Positions 1 to 8,505 of a stretch of DNA of 64,000 nucleotides are shown piece after piece. This stretch comes from Mucilaginibacter ginsenosidivorans. Its GTDB lineage: Bacteria > Bacteroidota > Bacteroidia > Sphingobacteriales > Sphingobacteriaceae. The translations under genes were made by a program, and so were the position numbers. The stretch is from NCBI RefSeq assembly GCF_007971025.1, contig NZ_CP042436.1, positions 682,001 through 746,000 on the forward strand, read 5' to 3'. Position 1 is the stretch's first letter. The number at the start of each line of letters is the position of its first letter. The notes under the pieces were generated by a model, which made no database searches, was not told the origin of the DNA, and saw nothing but the letters and a program-made list of their open reading frames with translations.

Positions 1-254
1 CGCCCTTCGGGCCTGCGGAACTGCGCACTGCGTGCTGTTTTTAGAATTGTTCCGCCACGCTGCATGATATTGGATACCGATCTTCGTCCCATCGGGAAAA
101 AATCGCCGTTTATCATTCCTTCGTATCCGCGGCGGATACCCGTAACTTCAACATCGTGAAACAAAGCAGTGCGAATCACCGCACGGATGGCGGCGTTCAT
201 ACCAGGGGCATCGCCGCCTGAAGTAAAAAGTCCGATATTCTTTATTTGGGCCAT
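1..254 (-). CDS. pfkA: 6-phosphofructokinase, N-terminal part (cut by window edge)
   Basis: ATP-dependent phosphofructokinase phosphorylates fructose-6-phosphate to fructose-1,6-bisphosphate in glycolysis. Only the first 84 codons are in the window; the rest lies beyond position 1. The visible protein starts [20 protein letters not shown], which holds the family's N-terminal ATP-binding glycine motif ([11 protein letters not shown]). It continues with a RGYEGMI segment and a [10 protein letters not shown] segment matching the PFK GGTxLxTARS signature. The ATG at 254 is the only sensible start because homology begins at once. It is separated by 119 nt from the dsbD-like gene upstream on the same strand. 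Family assignment is firm; the 3' end is unseen. Confidence 0.95.
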   Translation of the reverse strand, partial: MAQIKNIGLFTSGGDAPGMNAAIRAVIRTALFHDVEVTGIRRGYEGMINGDFFPMGRRSVSNIMQRGGTILKTARSAQFRRPEG

Positions 255-317
255 TGCATTACGACAGGTTCACACCCGTCCGAAATAAGTAAACGCTAAT
301 ATTAATTCAGTCGTATT

Positions 318-342
318 TGATGGTGTTGTTTAAACACTATCA
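318..342 (-). terminator. imperfect inverted repeat between dsbD-like gene and pfkA
   Basis: Ten-base arms (318-327 and 333-342) with one G-U type mismatch and a 5-nt loop lie just past the stop of the dsbD-like gene and before pfkA. There is no T-run after it on the minus strand, so it is a weak terminator or a processing hairpin at best. Confidence 0.3.
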
Positions 343-373
343 ATTATGCCGCGAATTTACATTAATTTTTGAC

Positions 374-2080
374 TCAATGCGCAGTTTTATAAGCAGCAAT
401 CCCGCTATCAAGGAATTTTATGTAATTATCCACGCTGTAATTGGCTCCCTGCGGAGGAATAAGCACGTTACCCTGGCTATCGGTAATTACATAAAATGGT
501 TGGGAATTCGTTTCAAACTTTGAGGCTTCGTAATCGCTGTTTTTCGCCCCTATACTGGTGATATGTTTTCCGCTGAATGATGAGGTATATTGATCGGCTG
601 CCGGGAGTTCGCTTTTTTCATCGACATATAATTCCAGTAGTACAAAATCGTTTTGCATACGTTTGCGTACCTCCGCGTCAGACCATACACTATTTTCCAT
701 TTTACGGCAATTGGGGCAATTCCATCCGGTAAAGTCTATCAAAACTGGCTTTTTCAATTCTTTTGAAACCTGTAACGCCTGCTCATAATCATACCATTCG
801 TTCAATCCGGCATGCTTACCCCTGCTAAACATATCTTCATACTTCTTTTCTTTAATGGACACATTTTGTACAGGTGCAGAAGAGGACGTGTTAATTCTCG
901 AAAGGTCAAAATCCTGCGTTGCCGGCGGAGGTAAAAATCCGCTGATAACTTTCAAAGGGGCTCCCCATAATCCGGGTATCATATATACTACAAACGAAAA
1001 CACGATGATCGCAACAAATGTCCTTGGCACCGATAGGTAAGACAAATCGCTGTCGTGCGAAAATTTAAGTTTCCCAATAAGATAGAGCCCCATCAGCAGG
1101 CCAATGGCTATCCATAAAGACAGGAACACCTCCCTGTCGAACCAATTCCAGTGATAAGCCAGGTCGACATTGGAAAGGAATTTCATAGCAAACGCCAGTT
1201 CAAGGAAACCAAGCACTACTTTTATGCTATTGAGCCACCCGCCTGATTTTGGCAAGCTTTTCAGCATAGACGGGAACAGCGCAAACAAAGTAAAAGGCAG
1301 CGCCAGGGCCAGTGAAAAGCCAAACATACCAACCGCGGGACCTAAGCGATCGCCTTTCGAAGCAGCGTCCACCAGCAATGAGCCAATTATTGGCCCGGTA
1401 CATGAAAAAGACACAACAACCAGGGTGGCTGCCATAAAGAATATTCCTATAATGCCTCCTTTGTCCGAATTCTGGTCAAGTTTATTTGCAAGGGAGCTTG
1501 GAAGTGTGAGCTCAAATGCCCCCAGGAATGATATTCCGAAGACTACAAGCAGCAAAAAGAAGAATATATTGAATATTCCGTTTGTTGCGAGTGCATTAAG
1601 GGCATCGGAACCAAAAAGCAGCGTAATGATCAGTCCCAGGGCTACGTAAATAACAATAATGGATAAGCCGTAAATGGCTGACTGCAATATTCCCCGGGCC
1701 CGGTTACCGCTTTTTTTGGTAAAAAAACTAACCGTCAATGGCAGCAATGGATAAATGCAGGGCATCAGCAAGGCTAAAAAACCGCCCAAAAAGCCCGCTA
1801 TAAATACCTGCCATAAAGTTTTAGGCTTTTCATTGGCCGGGGCATTGTAGCTTTTCGCCGCAGGCTTTACCTTTTCCTGCTGTTGCTTCTTTTTAGCAGC
1901 AGCAATACTATCAGCAGCGGTAGTAATGGTAGTAAACTGAACGTCGCTGCTGGATATTGTATCAGCCGGATCTTTTTGAAACGCGTTTGCACGTTCAGAT
2001 CCGGCAAATGAAAATACGATAACTGCTATAAGCGTGCATAAAATGGCTTTCATGCCTGCCCGGGTTTTGGAAAATGTCAT
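374..2080 (-). CDS. DsbD-like transmembrane thiol reductase with C-terminal thioredoxin domain
   Basis: Inner-membrane protein of about 568 aa that would move electrons from cytoplasmic thioredoxin to periplasmic thiol proteins. A signal-like hydrophobic N-terminus is followed by a short charged linker, then the DsbD/CcdA membrane domain of about eight helices (motifs MPCIYPLLPLT and SFSCTGPIIG carry the two membrane cysteines). The C-terminal thioredoxin-like domain has a TGWNCPNCRK active site near residues 455-458. The DsbD alpha domain is missing here and is encoded by the next gene upstream (2093-2545). The frame is open back to a TTG at 2092; the ATG at 2080 is preferred, and an ATG at 2053 (with GGGCAGG upstream) is also possible. 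Cotranscription with the upstream gene is likely because they almost touch. Confidence 0.88.
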   Translation of the reverse strand: MTFSKTRAGMKAILCTLIAVIVFSFAGSERANAFQKDPADTISSSDVQFTTITTAADSIAAAKKKQQQEKVKPAAKSYNAPANEKPKTLWQVFIAGFLGGFLALLMPCIYPLLPLTVSFFTKKSGNRARGILQSAIYGLSIIVIYVALGLIITLLFGSDALNALATNGIFNIFFFLLLVVFGISFLGAFELTLPSSLANKLDQNSDKGGIIGIFFMAATLVVVSFSCTGPIIGSLLVDAASKGDRLGPAVGMFGFSLALALPFTLFALFPSMLKSLPKSGGWLNSIKVVLGFLELAFAMKFLSNVDLAYHWNWFDREVFLSLWIAIGLLMGLYLIGKLKFSHDSDLSYLSVPRTFVAIIVFSFVVYMIPGLWGAPLKVISGFLPPPATQDFDLSRINTSSSAPVQNVSIKEKKYEDMFSRGKHAGLNEWYDYEQALQVSKELKKPVLIDFTGWNCPNCRKMENSVWSDAEVRKRMQNDFVLLELYVDEKSELPAADQYTSSFSGKHITSIGAKNSDYEASKFETNSQPFYVITDSQGNVLIPPQGANYSVDNYIKFLDSGIAAYKTAH

Positions 2081-2092
2081 TTTCAATACCAA

Positions 2093-2545
2093 TTATTTAC
2101 CCAGGGGGATATTAAAATCAACATCATCTGGTGGCAGGCATTTTCTGTCGTTACAGGTCATGAACTCGAGCTGCCCCTTTACGGCATTAACATTTGCCGA
2201 TTTTAGCTTGATCTTTTGCTGAAAAGTAACCGTCTTTTCAAAATAGCTAACATTCATTTTGAAAGCTTCCTCATATTTGGTGAGAGGAGCAGGTTCGCTT
2301 GTTTTGCCTATCAGCGCATATTCTTTGGAAGGTGAGAAAGTGAAGGACGTTTTTATGGGCCCGCCATCTTTAACATTTTGGGAGTATATATGCCAGCCTG
2401 GCTGTATAGTTGCGCGTAAAAATACAACCGCTTCGTTTTTATTAATTCTTTTAGCCGCATATGACCAGGTCACAGGATGTTCGATCTGTGCAAAAGCGCC
2501 TGTGCTTACGGCAAACAGTATCATAGCCAACAGTATTCTTTTCAT
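2093..2545 (-). CDS. DsbD alpha-domain protein (disulfide corrector, DsbC/PF11412-like)
   Basis: A 150-aa secreted protein with a clear signal peptide (MKRILLAMILFAVSTGAFAQ). The mature part resembles the immunoglobulin-like N-terminal domain of DsbD: GWHIYSQN near the middle and the redox pair in TCNDRKCLPP near the C-terminus. In classical DsbD this domain passes electrons to periplasmic partners and is fused to the membrane part; here it is a separate gene directly before the membrane/thioredoxin gene. It starts 9 nt after the biotin ligase stop, so the three genes probably form one operon. The family assignment rests on the CX4C motif, length and neighbour. Confidence 0.85.
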   Translation of the reverse strand: MKRILLAMILFAVSTGAFAQIEHPVTWSYAAKRINKNEAVVFLRATIQPGWHIYSQNVKDGGPIKTSFTFSPSKEYALIGKTSEPAPLTKYEEAFKMNVSYFEKTVTFQQKIKLKSANVNAVKGQLEFMTCNDRKCLPPDDVDFNIPLGK

Positions 2546-2554
2546 ATCAATAGA

Positions 2555-3325
2555 TTATTTGTTCAAAAATTCAATTTCTTTCTGATTATATTCTGAAGTT
2601 GTATGACCATCATCAACAACCAGCGGCCCGTGGTCGCGAACTGCAACGATCTTTCCCTCGAATAAACGGTCTTTTACCTTAAATATTTTCACCTCGTTCA
2701 GCCAGTACAGTCGTGACAAATACGCTTTCCTTACAACGTCATAATGGCCTGACCTAAGCTGCAAATAGGCAATTTCTACATTTTTACAAATCTCTGATAA
2801 TATTAATTTCAAATCATAATCCCTGTGTAAGATTTGTTTTACTGACACTGCGTTAGCAGCCTCGGGCGGGAAATGTTCCTGGTTAATATTTAAACCAATA
2901 CCGATTACCGAATTCTTTATCAGGGACCCCTGCAGCAGGTTCTCTATTAGTATACCACCCAGTTTTCCATCGCCGTAATAGATATCGTTAGGCCATTTTA
3001 TTTTCAATTTTGAGCCCAAAAATGGCTCCAGTGCGTTAATAATGGCTAAACTGATGGCCCGTGTAAGGTCGAACTGTTGTTGTACAGGCAGGAAGACCGG
3101 CTTTAACAGGATACTAAACGTTAGATTTTTCCCGGGTTCGCTGTGCCAGCGGTTCTGTTGCTGGCCCCGGCCCGCGTACTGGCTGTCTGCCATAATGACC
3201 GTACCTTCGGAAACTGGCTTGGAATTTGACAATAAATCTTTCAGGAAATTGTTAGTAGAATCGACATGTTGAATTGTGATTAAATTTTGTCCAACAAATA
3301 ATCCTGAAAATATGTTATTTTGCAA
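2555..3325 (-). CDS. birA: biotin--[acetyl-CoA-carboxylase] ligase
   Basis: Cytoplasmic enzyme that activates biotin to biotinyl-AMP and attaches it to the carboxylase biotin carrier lysine. Motifs: the biotin/AMP loop GRGQQQNRW, KWPNDIYY with the catalytic lysine region, and GIGLNIN. At about 256 aa it lacks the N-terminal winged helix of E. coli BirA, so it is a ligase only and not a repressor. No ATG exists at the N-terminus. The frame runs open to a TTG at 3355, but that codon lies inside a -7 promoter element (3353-3360), so the TTG at 3325 (LQNNIFSGLFVGQN) is chosen. It is divergent from rsfS and heads the operon with the two Dsb genes. Confidence 0.9.
   Translation of the reverse strand: MQNNIFSGLFVGQNLITIQHVDSTNNFLKDLLSNSKPVSEGTVIMADSQYAGRGQQQNRWHSEPGKNLTFSILLKPVFLPVQQQFDLTRAISLAIINALEPFLGSKLKIKWPNDIYYGDGKLGGILIENLLQGSLIKNSVIGIGLNINQEHFPPEAANAVSVKQILHRDYDLKLILSEICKNVEIAYLQLRSGHYDVVRKAYLSRLYWLNEVKIFKVKDRLFEGKIVAVRDHGPLVVDDGHTTSEYNQKEIEFLNK
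3315..3322 (+). promoter_or_regulatory. possible -7 element for rsfS
   Basis: TTATTTTG is a near match to TAnnTTTG, 48 nt before the rsfS ATG. It abuts CAAAGTAA (3323-3330), a near match on the other strand, forming a 16-bp imperfect palindrome in the divergent birA/rsfS region. Confidence 0.3.
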
Positions 3326-3352
3326 AGTAATTATGTATAAACCAAAAGCGTT

Positions 3353-3360
3353 CAAAACTA
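3353..3360 (-). promoter_or_regulatory. -7 element for birA operon
   Basis: TAGTTTTG read on the minus strand fits the Bacteroidota TAnnTTTG -7 consensus. It ends 27 nt before the TTG start at 3325. Its position rules out the upstream TTG at 3355 as a start. No clear -33 box was seen. Confidence 0.5.
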
Positions 3361-3370
3361 ATTCTTTTTG

Positions 3371-3745
3371 ATGGTAAAAAACAAAGCGATAAAAGAATCC
3401 GCTTACATTTCTGAACTGGCCATATACGGCATACAGGAAAAAAAGGGAAACGATATAGTGAGATTAGACCTTAGAAATATCTTCAGTTCAGTCTCTGATT
3501 ATTTTGTGATTTGCCATGCCGAATCGACCACACAAGTAAAAGCCATAGCAAATAGTGTTGAAGAAGAGATTTTTAAAGCCACGCAACAGGAACCGTGGCG
3601 CAAAGAGGGGCTTGAATACGGCGAATGGATATTGCTTGATTATGTTGATGTAGTGATACATATCTTCAGGACGGACAAGCGCGAGTTTTACGGAGTAGAG
3701 GATCTTTGGGGTGACGCAGAAATTAAATACTACAAAAGCGCCTGA
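3371..3745 (+). CDS. rsfS: ribosomal silencing factor RsfS
   Basis: A 124-aa protein of the Iojap/RsfS family, which binds uL14 on the large subunit and blocks subunit joining when nutrients are scarce. The family core is plain: SVSDYFVICHAESTTQVKA, then WRKEGLEYGEWILLDYVDVV and the terminal EDLWGDAEI. Length is normal for the family. The ATG at 3371 is used; a TTG just before it is discarded. In many Bacteroidota rsfS is followed by ftsH, as here, 93 nt downstream. Confidence 0.95.
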   Translation: MVKNKAIKESAYISELAIYGIQEKKGNDIVRLDLRNIFSSVSDYFVICHAESTTQVKAIANSVEEEIFKATQQEPWRKEGLEYGEWILLDYVDVVIHIFRTDKREFYGVEDLWGDAEIKYYKSA

Positions 3746-3816
3746 GTTTGAAAGTCACAGAGACCTGCGGAGAAGCGTCTTGACTGTACCCCTGAATTTT
3801 AATAGTAATAATGATT

Positions 3817-3824
3817 TACGTTTG
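3817..3824 (+). promoter_or_regulatory. -7 element for ftsH
   Basis: TACGTTTG is a perfect TAnnTTTG match ending 14 nt before the ftsH ATG, giving a leader of only a few nucleotides. No matching -33 TTG was seen at the usual distance. Confidence 0.5.
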
Positions 3825-3838
3825 AGCATTTAGAAAAA

Positions 3839-5947
3839 ATGAAAGATAATAAACAGGAAAATCCTAAACCCATAAGGAAGATATCCAATAAGAGACCTTC
3901 GTCAAAGCCGCCGAAGTTTAACATTATGTGGCTTTATGCGGTGGTTATTTTAATACTGCTTGGAGTGGGGTGGTTTTCGAACAGCAATAACGCCAAGCCA
4001 ACTACTTACCAGAATTTTGAAGTAAACATGCTGAAACAGCATGATGTTGCCAAGCTACAGGCTTATAAAAACGGTGATCTGATAACGGTTGAAGTATTTA
4101 TAAAGAAGGAAAGCTTGTCGAAACCCCAATATGCTGAAGTAAGGGGCGGTAAAACCATTACCGGTTCGGACGATAATGGCCCGCAATATGTATTTACCTA
4201 CGCATCGTACGAAACACTTAACCAGGCCATAAACGCCGCTGAAAAAGATTTCACCGATTCGGAAAAGGTATCGATAGACTACGTTCAGCACGATAGTATT
4301 TTAACTAATGTACTGTTCCAGGGCATCATTATGATCCTGTTGTTTGCCGCGGTGTGGATATTTATCATGCGCCGGATGTCGGGCGGAAGCGGTGGCGGTC
4401 CGGGTGGCCAGATATTTAACATCGGCAAATCCAAAGCCACTTTGTTTGATAAGGAAGCGCAGGTTTCAGTAACTTTTAATGATGTCGCCGGTCTTGAAGA
4501 AGCAAAGCAGGAAGTAATGGAAATTGTCGACTTCCTGAAAAATCCCAAAAAATATACTAACCTGGGTGGTAAAATCCCTAAAGGCGCGTTGCTGATAGGT
4601 TCGCCGGGTACAGGTAAAACATTACTCGCCAAAGCCGTCGCGGGCGAAGCGCAGGTTCCGTTTTTCTCGCTCTCGGGTTCCGATTTCGTTGAAATGTTCG
4701 TGGGTGTGGGCGCATCGCGTGTTCGCGACCTGTTCCGCCAGGCAAAAGACAAAGCGCCTTGTATCATCTTTATCGATGAAATAGATGCTATTGGCCGTGC
4801 ACGCGGAAAAAATAACATTGTAGGTGGTAACGATGAGCGCGAAAACACATTGAACCAGTTACTGGTCGAAATGGATGGTTTCGGCACCGACTCAGGTATC
4901 ATCATCCTTGCAGCTACTAACCGCCCGGATGTGCTGGACTCCGCTCTATTACGCCCTGGCCGTTTTGACAGGCAGGTATCTATAGACAAACCCGACCTGC
5001 TTGGGCGCGAACAAATATTCAAGGTGCACTTAAAGCCTGTTAAACTGGCCGAAGGTGTTGACGCAAAAAAATTATCAGCACAAACCCCTGGGTTTGCAGG
5101 CGCCGAAATAGCCAACGTATGTAACGAGGCCGCGCTTATTGCCGCCCGTAAAAACAAAGAGGCTGTTGACATGCAGGATTTCCAGGATGCCATAGACCGT
5201 GTGATCGGTGGTTTGGAAAAGAAAAATAAGATCATATCCCCCGAAGAAAAGCGTATTGTTGCTTATCACGAGGCCGGTCACGCCATTGCAGGCTGGTTCC
5301 TTGAACACGCCGATCCACTGGTTAAAGTTTCCATTGTGCCGCGTGGTGTTGCTGCGTTGGGTTATGCCCAGTATTTGCCGAAAGAGCAATTCCTGTACAC
5401 AACCGAGCAACTTGAAGACGGTATGTGCATGACCTTAGGCGGCCGCGTGGCTGAAGACATCACATTTGGCAAGATCTCAACAGGCGCGCAGAACGACCTG
5501 GAGAGGATCACTAAATTAGCCTATGCCATGGTTACTATTTATGGTATGAATGATAAGGTAGGCAATGTATCTTTTAACGACACGCAGGGTGAATACCAGT
5601 TCAATAAACCGTATTCGGAGAAAACATCGGAACTGATAGATGCTGAAGTGCGCAACCAGATCACTTTAATGTACGAACGTACCAAGAAGCTGCTTATTGA
5701 TAAACACGACGGCCTTGAAAAGCTGGCCAATAAGCTGCTCGAAAAGGAAATTCTTTTCCAATCGGACCTGGAGGAAATTTTGGGAAAACGCCCGTTCGAT
5801 CATCGTACAACCTATGATGAGTTTGTAAACGGTCCGGAAGGTGGCAACCAGGAAGCTGCTGCCGGAAACCTGATACATGAAGGTGTGGCCGACCATTCAG
5901 GTACTTTTAACAGGAATCCTGAAGAAAAAGAAGCAAAAAGCGAATAA
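3839..5947 (+). CDS. ftsH: ATP-dependent zinc metalloprotease FtsH
   Basis: Membrane-anchored AAA+ protease (702 aa) that degrades misfolded and regulatory membrane proteins. Order: basic N-terminus; first membrane helix around residues 30-47; extracytoplasmic domain; second helix around 157-177; a glycine-rich linker; AAA module with Walker A GSPGTGKT (about 253-260), Walker [13 protein letters not shown] (about 307) and the SRH region [13 protein letters not shown]; then the M41 peptidase with zinc motif HEAGH (about 477-481). All catalytic elements are intact. It is followed by a 14-bp perfect stem-loop before the LUD gene, a common downstream neighbour of ftsH in Bacteroidota. Confidence 0.98.
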   Translation: MKDNKQENPKPIRKISNKRPSSKPPKFNIMWLYAVVILILLGVGWFSNSNNAKPTTYQNFEVNMLKQHDVAKLQAYKNGDLITVEVFIKKESLSKPQYAEVRGGKTITGSDDNGPQYVFTYASYETLNQAINAAEKDFTDSEKVSIDYVQHDSILTNVLFQGIIMILLFAAVWIFIMRRMSGGSGGGPGGQIFNIGKSKATLFDKEAQVSVTFNDVAGLEEAKQEVMEIVDFLKNPKKYTNLGGKIPKGALLIGSPGTGKTLLAKAVAGEAQVPFFSLSGSDFVEMFVGVGASRVRDLFRQAKDKAPCIIFIDEIDAIGRARGKNNIVGGNDERENTLNQLLVEMDGFGTDSGIIILAATNRPDVLDSALLRPGRFDRQVSIDKPDLLGREQIFKVHLKPVKLAEGVDAKKLSAQTPGFAGAEIANVCNEAALIAARKNKEAVDMQDFQDAIDRVIGGLEKKNKIISPEEKRIVAYHEAGHAIAGWFLEHADPLVKVSIVPRGVAALGYAQYLPKEQFLYTTEQLEDGMCMTLGGRVAEDITFGKISTGAQNDLERITKLAYAMVTIYGMNDKVGNVSFNDTQGEYQFNKPYSEKTSELIDAEVRNQITLMYERTKKLLIDKHDGLEKLANKLLEKEILFQSDLEEILGKRPFDHRTTYDEFVNGPEGGNQEAAAGNLIHEGVADHSGTFNRNPEEKEAKSE

Positions 5948-5960
5948 CAATAGCTGAGAC

Positions 5961-6000
5961 CATAAAGCTGAAAGTCCAAAACAAGGCTTTCAGCTTTATG
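5961..6000 (+). terminator. stem-loop after ftsH
   Basis: Perfect 14-bp arms (5961-5974 and 5987-6000) with a 12-nt loop, followed by CTTTTAGCTTT. The following T-run is poor, so it may attenuate rather than stop transcription into the LUD gene 23 nt further on. Confidence 0.55.
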
Positions 6001-6022
6001 CTTTTAGCTTTATACCATAACA

Positions 6023-6661
6023 ATGAGGGATATTACCACATCAAAAGAAAAGCTGCTAAAAAAGATACGTAAAGCTTTGCTTGAGAAGCGTGACAATCCT
6101 TACCCCAACCTCGAAGACCTTCCTCACTACCCTCAATCTGACGAACCGCCGGAAATAATGTTTGCTGAAGAATTTACCGCAGCAGCCGGGCAATTTGTTT
6201 TTTGTGAAGACGAGATACAGCTGATAGATAACCTGCTGAACCTTGCCGACCAGCGAAAATGGCGCAAAATATATTGCTGGGAACCCGCGTTGCAGGAAAT
6301 ATTACTTAAGTACGATTATCCTTTTTTTGAAACTGATAAGGATTTTGAGCAAGCTGAAGTTGGTTTTACCCTGTGCGAGGCCCTAATAGCCCGTAATGGA
6401 AGTATTCTGTTGTCCAATGCCGGAATGGCAGGCCGCAGGTTGAGTATATACCCTCCGGTACATATTGTGCTGGCGTATACTTCCCAAATTTTAACCGATC
6501 TGAAAGACGGCTTTAAATTAATAAAAAATAAATACGGCAGCCAATTGCCGTCTATGATCAGTAATGTAACCGGCCCCAGCCGGACCGCAGATATAGAAAA
6601 AACCCTGGTAATGGGCGCCCACGGCCCTAAGGAACTTTTCGTATTTTTACTTGAAGGTTAA
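6023..6661 (+). CDS. LUD domain (LutC/YkgG-like) protein
   Basis: A 212-aa protein of the LUD family (old DUF162), whose members include LutC of lactate oxidation. The Rossmann-like core ends with the typical GLY/SER-rich segments: ALIARNGSILLSNAGMAGRR, then PPVHIVLAYTSQILTDL and SNVTGPSRTADIEKTLVMGAHGPKEL, the family's signature C-terminus. No LutA/LutB partner is nearby, so a role in lactate oxidation is not supported here; its link with ftsH is conserved in the phylum but its function there is unknown. The ATG at 6023 follows the ftsH stem-loop. Confidence 0.85.
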   Translation: MRDITTSKEKLLKKIRKALLEKRDNPYPNLEDLPHYPQSDEPPEIMFAEEFTAAAGQFVFCEDEIQLIDNLLNLADQRKWRKIYCWEPALQEILLKYDYPFFETDKDFEQAEVGFTLCEALIARNGSILLSNAGMAGRRLSIYPPVHIVLAYTSQILTDLKDGFKLIKNKYGSQLPSMISNVTGPSRTADIEKTLVMGAHGPKELFVFLLEG

Positions 6662-6684
6662 AGCACTCTTTTAATTTTTAGTAA

Positions 6685-6718
6685 ACCGACCCGAATCGGT
6701 CTAATCCGATGTTTTTTT
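6685..6718 (+). terminator. terminator with overlapping alternative hairpin
   Basis: ATCGG (6695-6699) pairs with CCGAT (6706-6710) and is followed by G and seven T: a short intrinsic terminator after the LUD gene. An upstream ACCGA (6685-6689) can instead pair with TCGGT (6696-6700), which would exclude the terminator stem. Confidence 0.55.
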
Positions 6719-6753
6719 GCAACAATTTAGTTATTGAAGTATGTTTTCTGAAA

Positions 6754-6783
6754 ATACCGTGAAAACACGGGGTATCTTTTTTT
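6754..6783 (+). terminator. second rho-independent terminator
   Basis: ATACCGTG (6754-6761), an AAAA loop, and a complementary arm with a GG bulge (6766-6775), followed by CTTTTTTT. It isolates the signalling operon starting at 6836 from upstream transcription. Confidence 0.75.
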
Positions 6784-6835
6784 CAATATACACGTATAGT
6801 GGTTAAATTATTAATTAAAAACCCTAACTAAAATC

Positions 6836-7180
6836 ATGGCCTCAAAAATTGATCCCCAACTGGCTAAAAGCCTTAAGCAAGAGTTCCGCAGCCGCAACAG
6901 AGCGGCCGGCGAACATGCTTTAAAAACACCCGAAGGACAAAATCTTAACGGATTTTTCATTGACAGAGAAACTTTAGAAAGTATTTTAAAAAACGAAAAA
7001 GTTGATGGAATTCACGTACATTTAGCAAAGCATCCGGATTACGCCGGAAAACCTGATCACGTTAATACGCTCATGGTGAGTGGTTCAGCACGTAATACGG
7101 AAGCCGGCGCCGCTACGCCATTTGTAAGTACCGGTGACACTTATACAAATGTTTATCCTTGTCCTCCATGGTGTGATTAA
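6836..7180 (+). CDS. small protein of unknown function ending CPPWCD
   Basis: A 114-aa soluble protein with no signal peptide or membrane segment. I cannot assign a characterised family. The N-terminal third is charged and helical-looking (residues 1-35); the middle has GFFIDRETLESIL; the C-terminal half carries a histidine-rich stretch (IHVHLAKHPDYAG) and a threonine/glycine-rich segment ending in PCPPWCD. The two terminal cysteines could bind metal or form a disulfide. It stands first in a run of five same-strand genes, 10 nt before the first 7-TM gene, behind two terminators. Context suggests a signalling partner or ligand for the membrane proteins that follow; that is inference only. Confidence 0.75.
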   Translation: MASKIDPQLAKSLKQEFRSRNRAAGEHALKTPEGQNLNGFFIDRETLESILKNEKVDGIHVHLAKHPDYAGKPDHVNTLMVSGSARNTEAGAATPFVSTGDTYTNVYPCPPWCD

Positions 7181-7190
7181 GTAATATTAA

Positions 7191-7841
7191 ATGTCCAAGT
7201 TAATTTCGATACACCTTATTTTACTCGGAATTGCTATTGCGATAGGAATGGTACGCTATCGCCGGCTTACCATTCCTTTTCGATTATTAACATTCTTGTT
7301 ACTGGTTACTTTAATCCTGGAGACGCTAGGAATTATTCTTGCCCGGAAGTATAATAACAACCATATAATATATCATTTCGAGTGCATTTCTGGATATATT
7401 TTTTACGCTCTCATTTATGCTCATTTTTTTTACAATAAAACAACCAAAAATCTTATTCGCTTCTCAGTAATAATAATTCTCATATTGTTTTTCATAAACG
7501 CTATCTTCATACAACCGTTTACTAAATCATTCCCTACATATATATATCTTTTGACAGACGCCTTATATGTCATATTTTCTTTATGCCTTTTTAAACAAAT
7601 GCTTCAGCATCCGCTTGAACAAAATATATCGAGGCAGAGCATGTTTTGGTTCAACATTTCTATCTTGTTCTTTTCCACTACTATGTTTTTGAACCTTGGC
7701 CTGTTGAATTACTATGCGGAGCACAAATGGGGAAAAGACCTCATCTATTTGCTATGGGTTGGGAATTTTTATTTATTATATATTTTAAATAGCGTATCCC
7801 TGCTTTTAGATAATAAAGAAATTAAAGTCGATAACGCATAA
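7191..7841 (+). CDS. 7-TM integral membrane protein, copy 1 of a tandem pair
   Basis: 216 aa, almost wholly membrane: seven hydrophobic helices can be counted, with very short loops and a basic turn after the first (RYRRLTIPFR). It is a paralogue of the next gene: both share FxRLxxPF near the start, NAxFIQPF in the middle, QSxFWFNxxILxFSxTMFLNLGLLxYY and HxWGKDxxYxxW near the end. The DNA is AT-rich compared with flanking housekeeping genes. Nothing catalytic is visible. Position just before a histidine kinase and response regulator suggests a membrane sensing role, as with other 7-TM modules paired with kinases; unproven. Confidence 0.85.
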   Translation: MSKLISIHLILLGIAIAIGMVRYRRLTIPFRLLTFLLLVTLILETLGIILARKYNNNHIIYHFECISGYIFYALIYAHFFYNKTTKNLIRFSVIIILILFFINAIFIQPFTKSFPTYIYLLTDALYVIFSLCLFKQMLQHPLEQNISRQSMFWFNISILFFSTTMFLNLGLLNYYAEHKWGKDLIYLLWVGNFYLLYILNSVSLLLDNKEIKVDNA

Positions 7842-7851
7842 CATAAATAAG

Positions 7852-8505
7852 ATGCTTGGGCTAACGACAATATATGTTATAATCCTCGCCGTCGTTTTGA
7901 TAGTTGGCCTGACCCGTTTTAGCCGGCTCTCCAATCCTTTTAAAATTTTAACGTTTTCGGTGATTATAACTTTTCTAACAGAACTTGCCGGAGAGATCTT
8001 TACCATTCAGCATAAGAATAACAGTTCACTATCCCACATTGAAAGTATCGGAAATTATATACTATACTCGCTCATCTTTCTCCTCCTCATTAAAAATAAA
8101 ACCCTCAAAAAGGGTATTTTGATTTTGATGACCTTAGCTATTGTTTTTTTTATTATTAACGCAACTTTTATACAACCTTTCAGCAGAAACTTTCCATCCA
8201 ACGTTTATTTGGTAAGCAATACCTTTTTTGTCATACTCGCTTTGTTGCTCTTCGGGCAAATGCTAAAGCATCCTCTAAATGTAAGCATCATCAAACAAAG
8301 TATTTTTTGGTTTAACGCAGCCATTTTACTGTTTTCCATAACAATGTTTCTAAATTTGGGGCTGCTAAGTTATTATGCAAGGCACCATTGGGGAAAAGAT
8401 AGTCTGTATTATTTCTGGGCCTGCAGTGTATATACTTTCAGCATCTTAATATGCGTCTCACTGTTAGTTGACAATAAAAAACCTGCCAGACCTTTACATG
8501 GATAA
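7852..8505 (+). CDS. 7-TM integral membrane protein, copy 2 of a tandem pair
   Basis: 217 aa and the same seven-helix plan as the preceding gene, with shared motifs (FSRLSNPF; INATFIQPFSRNFPSNVYL; FWFNAAILLFSITMFLNLGL; HWGKDSLYYFW). The pair arose by duplication but has diverged well beyond recent repeat level. Its last 8 nt overlap the start of the histidine kinase gene, so the two are translationally coupled. The coupling strengthens the idea that this protein senses a signal and works with the kinase, which itself has only one membrane helix and no sensor domain. Confidence 0.85.
   Translation: MLGLTTIYVIILAVVLIVGLTRFSRLSNPFKILTFSVIITFLTELAGEIFTIQHKNNSSLSHIESIGNYILYSLIFLLLIKNKTLKKGILILMTLAIVFFIINATFIQPFSRNFPSNVYLVSNTFFVILALLLFGQMLKHPLNVSIIKQSIFWFNAAILLFSITMFLNLGLLSYYARHHWGKDSLYYFWACSVYTFSILICVSLLVDNKKPARPLHG

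Noticed and set aside
4285-5235. 316-aa open frame on the minus strand
   Set aside because: Antisense shadow of the ftsH AAA domain; serine/proline/isoleucine-rich with no motif.
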